Shown: positions 25,348 through 35,806 of the stretch, one piece after another | Layout: each line of letters starts with the position of its first letter | Numbering within the stretch: the stretch's first letter is position 1 | DNA from: Pseudomonadota bacterium | GTDB taxonomy: Bacteria; Pseudomonadota; Alphaproteobacteria; Rhizobiales; Beijerinckiaceae | Direction of reading: 5' to 3' | DNA: 64,000 nucleotides | Assembly: GCA_023450615.1 (NCBI GenBank) | Contig: JAEXGT010000073.1 | Location: 1 to 64,000 of the forward strand | The notes under the pieces: generated by a model | What the model was told of the DNA's origin: nothing | The model's database searches: none | Seen by the model: the letters and a program-made list of their open reading frames with translations, nothing else | Position numbers and translations under genes: made by a program

Positions 25348-26718
25348 TTAGCCGCCGATTCCGAGGGATTTCAGCTTGCGATGCAGGGCCGAGCGCTCCA
25401 TCCCGATGAACTCCGCTGTGCGGGAAATGTTACCGCTGAACCGGGCGATTTGAGCCAACAGGTATTCCCGCTCGAATATCTCACGCGCCTCGCGCAGGGG
25501 CATGCTCATGAGCTTCTCTCCGCCCGCCCCGCCCGGCGTAGTCGGAACGAGCGTACCGATTTCAGACGGCAGCATGTCCGCGGTGATCTCGGCTTCTGGA
25601 TCGCCGGAACCAAGGATCATCAGACGCTCGACATTGTTGCGCAGCTGGCGAACGTTGCCCGGCCAGTCATGGGACTGGAGGACAGCCATGGCGTCTTCCG
25701 CAATCCGCCGCTTGGGCAGGCCGGTGGTGGTGGAAATCTGGTCCATGAAGAACTCGATCAGCTCCGGCACATCCTCGCGCCGTTCCGCGAGAGACGGCAC
25801 CCGGATCGGAATGACGCCGAGGCGATGGAAGAGATCTTCACGGAAATTCCCGGCAGCGATTTCCGCCGGCAGGTCACGGCTTGACGATGAGATGATGCGC
25901 ACATCCACGTGCACGCGCGTTGTGCCGCCGACCCGCTGGAAGTTCTGATCCACAAGGACGCGCAGAATCCGGTTCTGCGTCTCCCGCGGCATGTCGGCGA
26001 TTTCGTCGATATACAGGGTGCCGCCGTGCGCCTCCTCAAGAGCGCCGACGCGGCGTCCGCCGCCCCCCTCGCCTTCAGTGCCGAAGAGCTCAGCCTCCAT
26101 GGTTTCGGGCGTGATATTCGCCGCCGTCAACACGACGAATGGACCGTTGGTCCGTGTCGACATTCCGTGAATGGTGCGGGCCGTCAGTTCCTTGCCGGAG
26201 CCGGGCGCACCCGTAATCAGAATGCGCGCATTCGTCGGCGCCGCACGCTCAACCGCCTGGCGAAGCTGATTGATGACGATGGACTTGCCGGCAATGCGGC
26301 TTGCCTGCACGGACCGGGAGCGAAGATCGCGCACCTCGCGCTTGAGACGGGATGCTTCCAATGCACGCTCGGCAACCAGCACGAGTCGATCTGCCTTGAA
26401 TGGCTTCTCGATGAAATCGTAAGCGCCCGCCTTGATGGCAGACACCGCGGTCTCGATGTTGCCGTGCCCCGAGATCATCACGACCGGAAGGTCAGGATGC
26501 TGCGACTTGATGATCTCCAGCACCTGAAGCCCATCCAGGCGGCTTCCCTGCAGCCAGATATCGAGGAAGACGAGGTGCGGCCGGCGGGCTTCGATGGCCG
26601 CCAGGGCGTCGTCCGAGGTGCCGGCTGTGCGTGTGCGATGGCCTTCATCCTCAAGGATGCCGGCCACCAGCTCACGAATGTCGGTTTCGTCATCGACGAC
26701 GAGAATATCAGCGCTCAT
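25348..26718 (-). CDS. ntrX: Nitrogen assimilation response regulator NtrX
   Basis: A 456-residue NtrC-family regulator. The receiver domain has its phosphoacceptor aspartate at D53 (FLDIW) and KPF at 105-107. The AAA+ domain has Walker A GAPGSGKE (170-177) and Walker B LYIDEI. A C-terminal Fis-type helix-turn-helix follows (NISRTAEFIGMERSALHRKL). The sigma54-contact GAFTGA loop is not seen: after ELFG the sequence is TEGEGGGGRRVGA (213-225). It partners with NtrY; ntrY TGA overlaps its ATG (ATGA). ATG 26718 is chosen for this overlap and for the canonical ILVVDDE start. Confidence 0.95.
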   Translation of the reverse strand: MSADILVVDDETDIRELVAGILEDEGHRTRTAGTSDDALAAIEARRPHLVFLDIWLQGSRLDGLQVLEIIKSQHPDLPVVMISGHGNIETAVSAIKAGAYDFIEKPFKADRLVLVAERALEASRLKREVRDLRSRSVQASRIAGKSIVINQLRQAVERAAPTNARILITGAPGSGKELTARTIHGMSTRTNGPFVVLTAANITPETMEAELFGTEGEGGGGRRVGALEEAHGGTLYIDEIADMPRETQNRILRVLVDQNFQRVGGTTRVHVDVRIISSSSRDLPAEIAAGNFREDLFHRLGVIPIRVPSLAERREDVPELIEFFMDQISTTTGLPKRRIAEDAMAVLQSHDWPGNVRQLRNNVERLMILGSGDPEAEITADMLPSEIGTLVPTTPGGAGGEKLMSMPLREAREIFEREYLLAQIARFSGNISRTAEFIGMERSALHRKLKSLGIGG

Positions 26719-28967
26719 TGGCTTGCTCTGCGAGTTTCGTTGCGCTCCGCGGCGGCAGATGCCGCCTCTTCCGCTGCAACTTGCTTCGTCTTGGGGATCC
26801 ACATGCGAACTTGGCCGCCCCGTCCTGCGGGATTGTCGGTAAGATCCATGCCTCCCCCGTGGTCTTCCAAAATCTTAGCAACGATTGGAAGGCCCAATCC
26901 CGTGCCGCCTTCGCGGGTTGTCATGTAAGGCTCCAGCAGGCGCTGGCGCCCCTCCACGGGGAACCCCTTTCCGTTGTCGGTCACAGCCAGGACCAGATAA
27001 TCCGGGTGGGTATCGTCCAGAGTTACCGAGATTTGCGCTTGTCCGCGCTCATCCTCGGGGACGGCCTCAATCGCCTCGGTAGCGTTCTTCACGATGTTCG
27101 TCACAGCCTGAGAAATCAGACGCCGGTCGAAGGGCGCGATCACCTGACCGTCCGGCATCTGATCGATGAACTCGATCTCGGGATGCGCGATCCGCATCAT
27201 GAACGTCACCTGGCGGATCGTTTCGGCGAGATCCTCCTGACCGATCTTGGGCTTCGGCATGCGGGCGAACGACGAGAACTCGTCGACCATGCGCTTGATA
27301 TCATCCACTTGCCTCACGATTGTGTCGGTACATTGATCGAACACCTCGCGATCCGTGGTGATGACCTTTCCGTACTTGCGTCGAATACGCTCGGCAGAAA
27401 GCTGAATGGGCGTGAGCGGATTCTTGATCTCGTGCGCGATCCTTCGCGCCACATCGGCCCAGGCGGAGGTACGCTGTGCCACGACGAGATCGGTAATGTC
27501 GTCCAGCGTGATCACCAGATCGCGTCTGTCGTTGCGCGCCTGCTCGCTCGTGACGCGAACGTTGATGGTCCGCTCCCGGCCCTTTCGGGAAATCTGGATC
27601 TGCTGCTGCATTAGGCGCTGGCGCCCCTGGGTCATTTCCATAACCAGTTGGGAGACTTCTGGCAGAACCTCGGTGATGGAACGGCCTATCAATTGCTCGC
27701 GCGGGGTCTGAAGCAGCGCCTCCGTGGACGGATTGACGATGGTGATCTGCCCACGGGCGTTGATGCCGATCACACCTGCGGAGACACCTGCCAGAACGGC
27801 TTCCGTGAAGCGGCGCCGACGGTCCATAAGCTCGCTTGCTGCCGTCAGGCCGTCGTGCTGTCGCCGCAGCTCGGACGTCATCTTGTTGAAGGTCTCGCCC
27901 AGATGCCCGAGGTCGCCCTCGCTCCGTTTGACCGGAACCTGCACATAGAAATTGCCGGTTGCGACCTGATCCGTCGCATGAATCAGCCGCCGGATGGGGG
28001 CAACGAGACGGTTGGCGAAGTTCAACCCGAACCAGATCGCAGAGAGGAGCACCGTCAACGCGATGATGGTGAACATGGACGCGAAGGCAAACTGAATGCC
28101 CGCTTTCTTCTGGTCGAAGGCCTCGTAATAGGCCACGCCAGCCTCGGCGATCGGCGGGAACTGAATAGCCCCTGGATCGACCTCGCGAGCGATATAGAGA
28201 AGTCGTCCGTTGTGGGCCTCGAGCTTGAGCACGGACACAACGATATTGCCGGTCCGCGGGAACAGGCACCACGGCTCCTGGCTGCTGGCGTCGCTGAGAT
28301 CCGCCGCCTTCGGCTCCGGAATGCCCTCGAGCTTCTTCGACTCGATCTTCTCGACCACCGTGCCGTCCGGCTCCAGGATCATCGCTAGAGGAAAGCTCAG
28401 GGCGACGGAGCGGTAGTTCATATATTCGCGGAACAGCCTGCGGTCGGCATCGAACATGACCTTTGCGCGGTTCAGGTCGAGGGCCATCAGGTTCGTCTCG
28501 CGGGCTAGGATGCGGCACTGCATCTCCCGATAGGCGCGGGCGATATCGACCGTGTTGTACATAAGGTTCCGGATCTGACCCGTGAACCAGGGATCGAGGC
28601 CACGCTCCAGGGTGACCGTTGCCACGCCGGCCACGAGAACGGCGGGAAGAACGGCAACGAGGCTGAACAGCCCGACGATCCGCACATGAAGGCCAGCCGC
28701 CGCAGCCCCTGCCCTATGCTCCCGGACGAGCTTCCTGGCCTGCCAGGCGACGACGCCGAGCAAGAGCGTGATGAGCAGGCCATTGGTGACGAACATCGCG
28801 ATAACGACGTTGTTCGTCGGCAGGATCGGAGTCGCGCCGGAAAGCACTAGGAAGGTCACGAGCGCAGACCCAAGGGCGGCCAGCACAGCACCATAGCCCA
28901 GCCAGCCGAGGCTTCCTTGAGCCGGCTCGGCCGCTTGGCGTTGTTCTTGGATGGTCTGGTCGGACAA
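26715..28967 (-). CDS. ntrY: Nitrogen sensor histidine kinase NtrY
   Basis: A 750-residue membrane sensor. It has N-terminal membrane spans, a large extracytoplasmic segment, another span near residue 300, a HAMP domain, a PAS domain, a dimerisation domain with the phosphorylated histidine in RIAHEIKNPLTPIQ, and a catalytic ATPase domain with NIVKNATEAIE, DNGKGFP and GGTGLGLPI. It phosphorylates NtrX and affects nitrogen and redox responses. The best start appears to be TTG (28967), because no ATG or GTG in a suitable place precedes the first membrane span. It lies 100 bases downstream of ntrC. Confidence 0.94.
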   Translation of the reverse strand: MSDQTIQEQRQAAEPAQGSLGWLGYGAVLAALGSALVTFLVLSGATPILPTNNVVIAMFVTNGLLITLLLGVVAWQARKLVREHRAGAAAAGLHVRIVGLFSLVAVLPAVLVAGVATVTLERGLDPWFTGQIRNLMYNTVDIARAYREMQCRILARETNLMALDLNRAKVMFDADRRLFREYMNYRSVALSFPLAMILEPDGTVVEKIESKKLEGIPEPKAADLSDASSQEPWCLFPRTGNIVVSVLKLEAHNGRLLYIAREVDPGAIQFPPIAEAGVAYYEAFDQKKAGIQFAFASMFTIIALTVLLSAIWFGLNFANRLVAPIRRLIHATDQVATGNFYVQVPVKRSEGDLGHLGETFNKMTSELRRQHDGLTAASELMDRRRRFTEAVLAGVSAGVIGINARGQITIVNPSTEALLQTPREQLIGRSITEVLPEVSQLVMEMTQGRQRLMQQQIQISRKGRERTINVRVTSEQARNDRRDLVITLDDITDLVVAQRTSAWADVARRIAHEIKNPLTPIQLSAERIRRKYGKVITTDREVFDQCTDTIVRQVDDIKRMVDEFSSFARMPKPKIGQEDLAETIRQVTFMMRIAHPEIEFIDQMPDGQVIAPFDRRLISQAVTNIVKNATEAIEAVPEDERGQAQISVTLDDTHPDYLVLAVTDNGKGFPVEGRQRLLEPYMTTREGGTGLGLPIVAKILEDHGGGMDLTDNPAGRGGQVRMWIPKTKQVAAEEAASAAAERNETRRASQ

Positions 28968-29067
28968 GACGAGAAGCCCCGCAATAAAGAGGGCGCCTTC
29001 GGTGCGGCACCCCTTGGTAGGTGATGCACCAACACAACACTGTGGTCAAATTATTACAGTTTTGGGA

Positions 29068-30531
<1,464 letters not shown>

Positions 30532-30542
30532 GTATTGTGGCC

Positions 30543-31643
30543 TCACATATCGGCATCGCCGCCGGAGACGGCGCGATGCATGGGCAGGAGAATTCGAAAT
30601 GTCGTACGCCTCGGCGCCGGATCGCATTCGATGATGCCGCCATGGTCGCCGACGATCTTCGCGACCAGGGCAAGACCGAGACCGCTCCCCTGAACCTTGG
30701 TAGTTACGAAGGGGTCGAAAAGATCGCTCATGAGTTCCGAAGGAATTCCGGAGCCATTGTCGCTGACGCTCAACTCGATGGGCAGGCTCACGCGCTCCTG
30801 GGCTCCTGGTACCTGAAGCCTGACGCCTGTTCGGAACGCGGTCGATAGGGTGATCTCTCCATCCGTGGCATCCATGCCAATCGCTTCGGCGGCGTTTTTC
30901 ACGAGATTCAGGATCACTTGGATGAGCTGATCCCGGTTGCCGAGAACCGGCGGCAGCGAAGGGTCGTAATTCTCGACGAAACGGATGTGGCGGGCAAAGC
31001 CGGATTGCGCCAGGCGCTTCACATGGTCGAGAACGCCGTGAATGTTGACGGGCCCTCGCTCGACCGGGCGTTCCTCACCGAAAAGCTCCATGCGCTCCAC
31101 GAGCTTCACGATCCTGTCCGTCTCGTCGCAGATCAATCGGGTCAGGAGCCTGTCGTCCTCATTCGCCGATTGCTCGAGAAGCTGCGCGGCGCCGCGAATG
31201 CCGGAGAGCGGATTCTTGATTTCGTGCGCGAGCAATGCGCCGAGGGCCGTGATGGATCTGGCGGCACCACGATGGGTGAGCTGCCGGTTCATCTTGTCCG
31301 CGATGGTGCGCTCCTGCAGCATCACGACGACCGTATCGCTATCGTCCCCCAAAGGGGTCGCAAAGACATCGACAATGCGTTCCGCGCCAAGGCGGGGGCT
31401 GCCGATATCGACCCGGTGCTCGCTGACGCTCGCTCCCCGTTGCCGCACATCCTCGACCAGGGCCATGACGGGAGAGCCGAAGGGCAGAAAGTCCGTGAGC
31501 TTCTGACGCTGCATCATGCGCAGGCTTACTTCGAAGAATGCCTCGGCGGCGGTATTGGCATGAACGATGTTATGCCCCTCGCCAATGCTCAAAACGGGCA
31601 GAGGCAGTGCGTTCATGATGAGATCGTTGATGGTCGCCGTCAT
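30543..31643 (-). CDS. ntrB: Nitrogen sensor histidine kinase/phosphatase NtrB
   Basis: A 366-residue cytoplasmic kinase without membrane spans. An N-terminal PAS domain is followed by the H box LLAHEIKNPLSGIRGAAQLL, an N box LVKNAAEAIG and G boxes DNGSGIP and GSGLGLALV. It controls NtrC phosphorylation in response to PII (GlnB/GlnK). Its ATG overlaps the dusB stop by four bases, the classical nifR3-ntrB-ntrC arrangement. Confidence 0.96.
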   Translation of the reverse strand: MTATINDLIMNALPLPVLSIGEGHNIVHANTAAEAFFEVSLRMMQRQKLTDFLPFGSPVMALVEDVRQRGASVSEHRVDIGSPRLGAERIVDVFATPLGDDSDTVVVMLQERTIADKMNRQLTHRGAARSITALGALLAHEIKNPLSGIRGAAQLLEQSANEDDRLLTRLICDETDRIVKLVERMELFGEERPVERGPVNIHGVLDHVKRLAQSGFARHIRFVENYDPSLPPVLGNRDQLIQVILNLVKNAAEAIGMDATDGEITLSTAFRTGVRLQVPGAQERVSLPIELSVSDNGSGIPSELMSDLFDPFVTTKVQGSGLGLALVAKIVGDHGGIIECDPAPRRTTFRILLPMHRAVSGGDADM

Positions 31644-32656
31644 GCCGCGTCCCGCGTTCGAACCAAGTAAAGGGAGCGCAGCAGCGACATGACAACGGTT
31701 GGATCGTCCGATGTCACCAAACCGGTCCGAATGTCCTGTGCGACGTGGAAGCCTGCTTCGATAGCCGCATCGGCATAGGCCGCGAGATGCTTGCGCGCAT
31801 GCCGGACGCCGACCTTAGTGCCATAAAGCGAGAGCAGGCCCTCATAATGCTCCAGAGCGAGGTCGGTTTTCTCTTCCGGGCTTGGATCGGCGATCACTCG
31901 CCCTTGAAGAGCCGCGCCGATCTGGCCGACGATCCAGGGTCGGCCTACAGCCGAACGGCCGATCATCACGGCCTTCGCTTTCGAGAGCGCAAGGCACTTC
32001 CGTGCATCATCGAGCGTGCCGATGTCGCCATTGGCGATCACCGGAATGCGGACGGCTTCCACGACAGGGGCGATGGCTTTCCAATCAGCCTGCCCCTTAT
32101 AGAACTGCTGGCGTGTGCGGCCATGCACCGTCACTGCCCTGACGCCGAGATTCTCGGCTCGCCGGGCGAGCTCCGGGGCATTGATGGAATCATGATCCCA
32201 TCCGAGCCGCATTTTCACCGTGACCGGAACGGAGACTGCCTGGATGGTCGCTTCGATCAGGCGACATGCGTGATCGAGGTCACGCATCAAAGCAGAGCCG
32301 GAATAGCCACCGATCACCCGTTTGGCGGGGCAGCCCATATTGATGTCGATGACCCGTGCCCCCGCAGCCTCGGCGACCTTGGCCCCCTCCGCCATCCAGC
32401 GCGGTTCGCACCCGGCGAGCTGAACCACATGCGGCTCAATCCCCGCCCCCTCCGCCCGAAGTTGAGCCTCCTCCGACCCTTGAACAAGTTCGTCGGAGGC
32501 CACCATCTCAGAAACAACGAGCCCTGCCCCCAAGCGCTTGGCGATGCGCCTGAGAACCACATCCGTGACGCCGGACAAAGGCGCAAGCACAGCCGGGACG
32601 CCAATCGCGATTGGGCCCACCTGAATGCCTTCGCCCATTTTTTGTTCAAATCCCAT
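31640..32656 (-). CDS. dusB: tRNA-dihydrouridine synthase DusB (NifR3)
   Basis: A 338-residue FMN-dependent TIM-barrel enzyme that reduces uridines in the D loop of tRNA. Visible are APLSGVTDVVLRR, the signature INMGCPAKRVIGGYSGSALM with the catalytic cysteine, VTVHGRTRQQFYKG and VIANGDIGT. It is the first gene of the dusB-ntrB-ntrC set. A second in-frame ATG seven codons in could also serve as start. Confidence 0.95.
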   Translation of the reverse strand: MGFEQKMGEGIQVGPIAIGVPAVLAPLSGVTDVVLRRIAKRLGAGLVVSEMVASDELVQGSEEAQLRAEGAGIEPHVVQLAGCEPRWMAEGAKVAEAAGARVIDINMGCPAKRVIGGYSGSALMRDLDHACRLIEATIQAVSVPVTVKMRLGWDHDSINAPELARRAENLGVRAVTVHGRTRQQFYKGQADWKAIAPVVEAVRIPVIANGDIGTLDDARKCLALSKAKAVMIGRSAVGRPWIVGQIGAALQGRVIADPSPEEKTDLALEHYEGLLSLYGTKVGVRHARKHLAAYADAAIEAGFHVAQDIRTGLVTSDDPTVVMSLLRSLYLVRTRDAA

Positions 32657-32765
32657 TGTGCCTATTTACTAGACAATCCCTTGCAGAGCGCAAGCCCTAA
32701 GCGCTGCGATTTGCGTTCTTTCGAAGTCATGCTTAGGAGAATTCCTATCCTGGAGAGCCTACTTG

Positions 32766-33968
32766 ATGTCAGTCGCCGCCCTCATCGTTGCAGCAGGACG
32801 TGGATCCAGAGCCGGCGACGGCATCCCGAAACAATACCGCTTCCTGGGCGGAAGGCCGGTGCTGACGCGAACCCTGGAGGCATTCCTCCATCATCCGAGA
32901 GTTGAGCGAACACTCGTCGTGATCCATCCGGATGACCTAGAGCTCTATCGAGAGAGCACGACCGCCCTGCTCGGGACAGCGAGCGACTGCCTCCTGCCGG
33001 TGGCCTATGGGGGAGAAACACGGCAGGATTCAGTACGTCATGGACTGGAAGCTCTCGCTGACAATTCCCCCCGGCATGTTCTCATTCACGACGCGGCTCG
33101 CCCATTCGTGAATGGCGCCCTCATAGACCGGGCGATCAAGGCTGTCGAGGAATGGGGTGGCGCCGTTCCTGGTATCCCTGTCACGGATACGATCAAGGTG
33201 ATCGGCTCGCGGAACGAGGTGGTGTCGACGCCGGAACGCGCCAGCCTGCGAGCGGCGCAAACGCCCCAGGTTTTTGATTTCGCACCTTTGCTTGCCGCCC
33301 ATCGAAAAGCCGCCGGCGATAGGCTTACAAGCTTTACGGACGATGGCGCTCTGGCGGAATGGGCTGGGCTTCCGGTCCATGTGTTCCAAGGGGACGCAGA
33401 CAATGTCAAGCTCACCCATTCTTCCGATTTTCCTGAAGCCGAGAGGCGTTTGAGAGGTTTGTCCATGGCTTACGTGACCCGGCTCGGGACCGGCTTCGAC
33501 GTGCACGCTTTCGGCGAAGGCGATCATGTCTGGCTCGGCGGCATCAAGGTGCCGCATGATCGTGGCATTGTGGCCCATTCGGACGGCGACGTCATCCTCC
33601 ATGCGCTGACGGATGCGCTGCTGGGCGCTCTCGCCGACGGCGATATCGGCACGCATTTTCCCCCGAGCGATCCTCAGTGGAAAGGCGCGTCTTCCGACCG
33701 TTTCCTGGCTCATGCCGTGGAACTCGTGCGAGGCCGCGGCGGCCTGATCGATCATCTCGATGCAACTCTTCTTTGCGAGAAGCCGCGCCTAGGTCCTCAC
33801 CGTGAGGCAATGCGCCAACGGATCGCGGAGATCAGTGGCCTTCGGATCGATCAGGTTTCCCTGAAGGCCACGACGACGGAAAAACTCGGCTTCACAGGTC
33901 GCAGTGAGGGCATTGCCGCACAAGCTGCGGCGACAATTCGGTTACCGGAGGCGCCTCATGAATCCTGA
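32766..33968 (+). CDS. ispDF: Bifunctional IspD/IspF (MEP isoprenoid pathway)
   Basis: A 400-residue fusion. Residues 1 to about 225 are 2-C-methyl-D-erythritol 4-phosphate cytidylyltransferase (IVAAGRGSRAG, GGETRQDSVRHGLEAL, HDAARPFV). Residues about 235-400 are 2-C-methyl-D-erythritol 2,4-cyclodiphosphate synthase (GTGFDVHAF, AHSDGDVILHALTDALLGA, DIGTHFPPSD). The two steps of the MEP pathway to isoprenoids are thus on one chain, as is frequent in alphaproteobacteria. It diverges from dusB. Its end overlaps the cinA start by 11 bases. Confidence 0.96.
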   Translation: MSVAALIVAAGRGSRAGDGIPKQYRFLGGRPVLTRTLEAFLHHPRVERTLVVIHPDDLELYRESTTALLGTASDCLLPVAYGGETRQDSVRHGLEALADNSPRHVLIHDAARPFVNGALIDRAIKAVEEWGGAVPGIPVTDTIKVIGSRNEVVSTPERASLRAAQTPQVFDFAPLLAAHRKAAGDRLTSFTDDGALAEWAGLPVHVFQGDADNVKLTHSSDFPEAERRLRGLSMAYVTRLGTGFDVHAFGEGDHVWLGGIKVPHDRGIVAHSDGDVILHALTDALLGALADGDIGTHFPPSDPQWKGASSDRFLAHAVELVRGRGGLIDHLDATLLCEKPRLGPHREAMRQRIAEISGLRIDQVSLKATTTEKLGFTGRSEGIAAQAAATIRLPEAPHES

Positions 33969-34452
33969 ATTGAAGGAACGGGCGGCGGCTCTGCTCAAGG
34001 CCTACGAGCGGAAGGGATGGAAGATCGCGACTGCTGAATCCTGCACCGGCGGTCTCGTGGCAGCCTTGCTCACCGAGATTGCAGGATCCTCCGCTGTCGT
34101 GGAGCGGGGCTTCGTGACCTATTCCAACGAGGCGAAGACGGAGCAGATCGGCGTTCCGGCCGATCTCATCGCGGCTCATGGCGCTGTGAGCGAGCCTGTC
34201 GCCCGCGCCATGGCGGAAGGGGCGCTTGCCCATTCCCGCGCCGATGTGGCGGTCGGCATTACCGGGATCGCGGGACCGGGCGGAGGCTCGGCGGCAAAAC
34301 CTGTCGGGCTCGTGCATTTTGGCCTGGCGCGAAAGGGGCATCCGACGATTCATATGGAGCGCCGCTACGGAGATCTTGGACGCGAGACGGTCCGGCGCAG
34401 TGCGGTTGCGGATGCATTGGGACTTTTCGAGAAGGCTCTTCAGCAGGGATGA
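33958..34452 (+). CDS. pncC: CinA-family nicotinamide-nucleotide amidohydrolase
   Basis: A 164-residue protein equal to the C-terminal amidase domain of CinA: ATAESCTGGLVAALLTEIAGSSAVVERGFV is typical (shown here by its core AESCTGGL), then TYSNEAK and GITGIAGPGGGS. It deamidates nicotinamide mononucleotide in pyridine-nucleotide recycling. ATG 33958 overlaps ispDF, so it is likely in the same operon. The competence-type N-terminal domain is absent. Confidence 0.92.
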   Translation: MNPELKERAAALLKAYERKGWKIATAESCTGGLVAALLTEIAGSSAVVERGFVTYSNEAKTEQIGVPADLIAAHGAVSEPVARAMAEGALAHSRADVAVGITGIAGPGGGSAAKPVGLVHFGLARKGHPTIHMERRYGDLGRETVRRSAVADALGLFEKALQQG

Positions 34453-34790
34453 GACGCCCTTCCATCCTTGAGATCCTCGGGCAGCTCGTTCTGCTGACGA
34501 TCTTCGTGGCGCTGGTCGCCGACCTTGTCTCCGCGCTGGATGCGTTGCCCTGCAGCCATCCTGATGCGGGCCATGATTGCTATCCGTGGGGAACGGAGGC
34601 CGCCGGAGGACGCTGGCACTATCGTTCGAAGGAAATCTATGCCGGCTCCGCACTCGTTCAGCTGATCGGCCTCCCGATCGCGGTGGTTGCGCCGTTCAAG
34701 ACCTCGAACCCGAGGTCCGGATTGCTGGCGATGACCCTCATCGGACTTTCCGGATTTCTCCTCGTTCCAGCCATCGGCGTCTTCCTCTGA
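34449..34790 (+). CDS. Small membrane protein of unknown function
   Basis: A 113-residue protein with one N-terminal hydrophobic segment (LGQLVLLTIFVALVADLVSAL) and two more near the C terminus (VQLIGLPIAVVAPF and LLAMTLIGLSGFLLVPAIGVFL). A Cys/His-containing loop lies between them. It overlaps the cinA stop by four bases (ATGA), so it is probably the last gene of the ispDF operon. I do not recognise a family. Confidence 0.7.
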   Translation: MRRPSILEILGQLVLLTIFVALVADLVSALDALPCSHPDAGHDCYPWGTEAAGGRWHYRSKEIYAGSALVQLIGLPIAVVAPFKTSNPRSGLLAMTLIGLSGFLLVPAIGVFL

Positions 34791-34794
34791 TCGG

Positions 34795-35265
34795 TTAGCC
34801 TGCCGCAATCGCTCCTCGTGACCCGAAGACGGCATTCGCGCGCTCCTCGAAGGCTTCCGTGAACTTGCGGAAGGCCTTGTCGAAGACGGTGCCCATGAGC
34901 AGGCCGAGGGCGAAGCTCTTGAATTCGTAGTTGATGTAAAATTCGACCTCGCAGCCACCCGGCGCATCGCGGAAGGTCCAGCGGTTCTCGAGATACTTGA
35001 ACGGCCCGTCCACGTATTCGACGCCGATCCGCAGGCGCGGCTCATCGAGGGTTACGCGGGTGGTGAAGCTCTCGTTGATGGCCTTGTAGCCCACGCGCAT
35101 GGTTGCGACGAGCGTCTCCACGCCCTCCCCGCTCTGCACGCGGCGGATGATGCGCAGCTCCTCGCAGAGCGGCAGGAACTCCGGATAGCGCTCCACATCC
35201 GCGACGAGAGCGAACATCTGGGCCGGCTTGTGCTTGACGGTTCTCGTCATGCGAAAGGTCGGCAT
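34795..35265 (-). CDS. COQ10/RatA-type START-domain protein
   Basis: A 156-residue SRPBCC-fold protein matching the polyketide cyclase/COQ10 family: YPEFLPLCEELRI, VETLVATMRVGYKAI, SFTTRV and a C-terminal SFALGLLMGTVFDKAFRKFTEAFEERA helix (core motif LMGTVFDKA). Homologues bind coenzyme Q or a related lipid and assist respiration; the RatA (ribosome association) name is also applied to the family. It directly abuts the stop of the P-loop gene upstream. Confidence 0.88.
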   Translation of the reverse strand: MPTFRMTRTVKHKPAQMFALVADVERYPEFLPLCEELRIIRRVQSGEGVETLVATMRVGYKAINESFTTRVTLDEPRLRIGVEYVDGPFKYLENRWTFRDAPGGCEVEFYINYEFKSFALGLLMGTVFDKAFRKFTEAFEERANAVFGSRGAIAAG

Positions 35266-35790
35266 TCAGGCGGCCTCCTTGGTCGTTGTGAGAGCGGATT
35301 CGATACCTGCCATTTCGGAACGCGAGCGCAGCACGAAGGTTCGCTGATCGGGGCGCAGACGCTCCAGCATCCGCGCCGTCTTGGGCCTCATCTTGTCGGG
35401 ATAGGACCAGATCCAGCGCATGAAGGACCAATCGAACTTCTCCGGTCCGGCAACCCCGAGATCCGGGCGCGTGCGGCCGTAATTCTTCGCCACGCGCCAG
35501 AGCACGGACGATGCACAGCGCCAGCGCGGCAGGTCGAGCCACACGATATCGGTGGCGCGGGGCACGCGGATATCGAAGGTCGAGGCGTAGTTTCCGTCCA
35601 TCACCCATTCCGGCCGCGCGGCGAGAGCCGTGACACGCTCGCGCCATTCATCGCGCTGCGGCGTGGTCCAGCCGGGACCGAAATATTCCCGGTCGAGATG
35701 GATCAGCGGCAGGTTGAGCCGTTCGCTGAGACGCCGCGCCAGGGTGCTCTTGCCCGCACCTGGGCATCCGATGACGAGAATGCGCTGCAT
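35266..35790 (-). CDS. P-loop nucleotide kinase-like protein
   Basis: A 174-residue protein beginning RILVIGCPGAGKSTLARRL, a Walker A motif, then IHLDREYFGPGW, WVMDGNYAST and IVWLDLPRW. This arrangement matches adenylate-kinase-like or FlaR-type topology modulators. The substrate is unknown. ATG 35790 is taken as start because the P-loop follows immediately; upstream in-frame codons give a Ser/Arg-rich leader that looks non-coding. It lies between lipA and the COQ10-like gene. Confidence 0.82.
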   Translation of the reverse strand: MQRILVIGCPGAGKSTLARRLSERLNLPLIHLDREYFGPGWTTPQRDEWRERVTALAARPEWVMDGNYASTFDIRVPRATDIVWLDLPRWRCASSVLWRVAKNYGRTRPDLGVAGPEKFDWSFMRWIWSYPDKMRPKTARMLERLRPDQRTFVLRSRSEMAGIESALTTTKEAA

Positions 35791-35806
35791 GCCCCATCCG
35801 CTAGCT

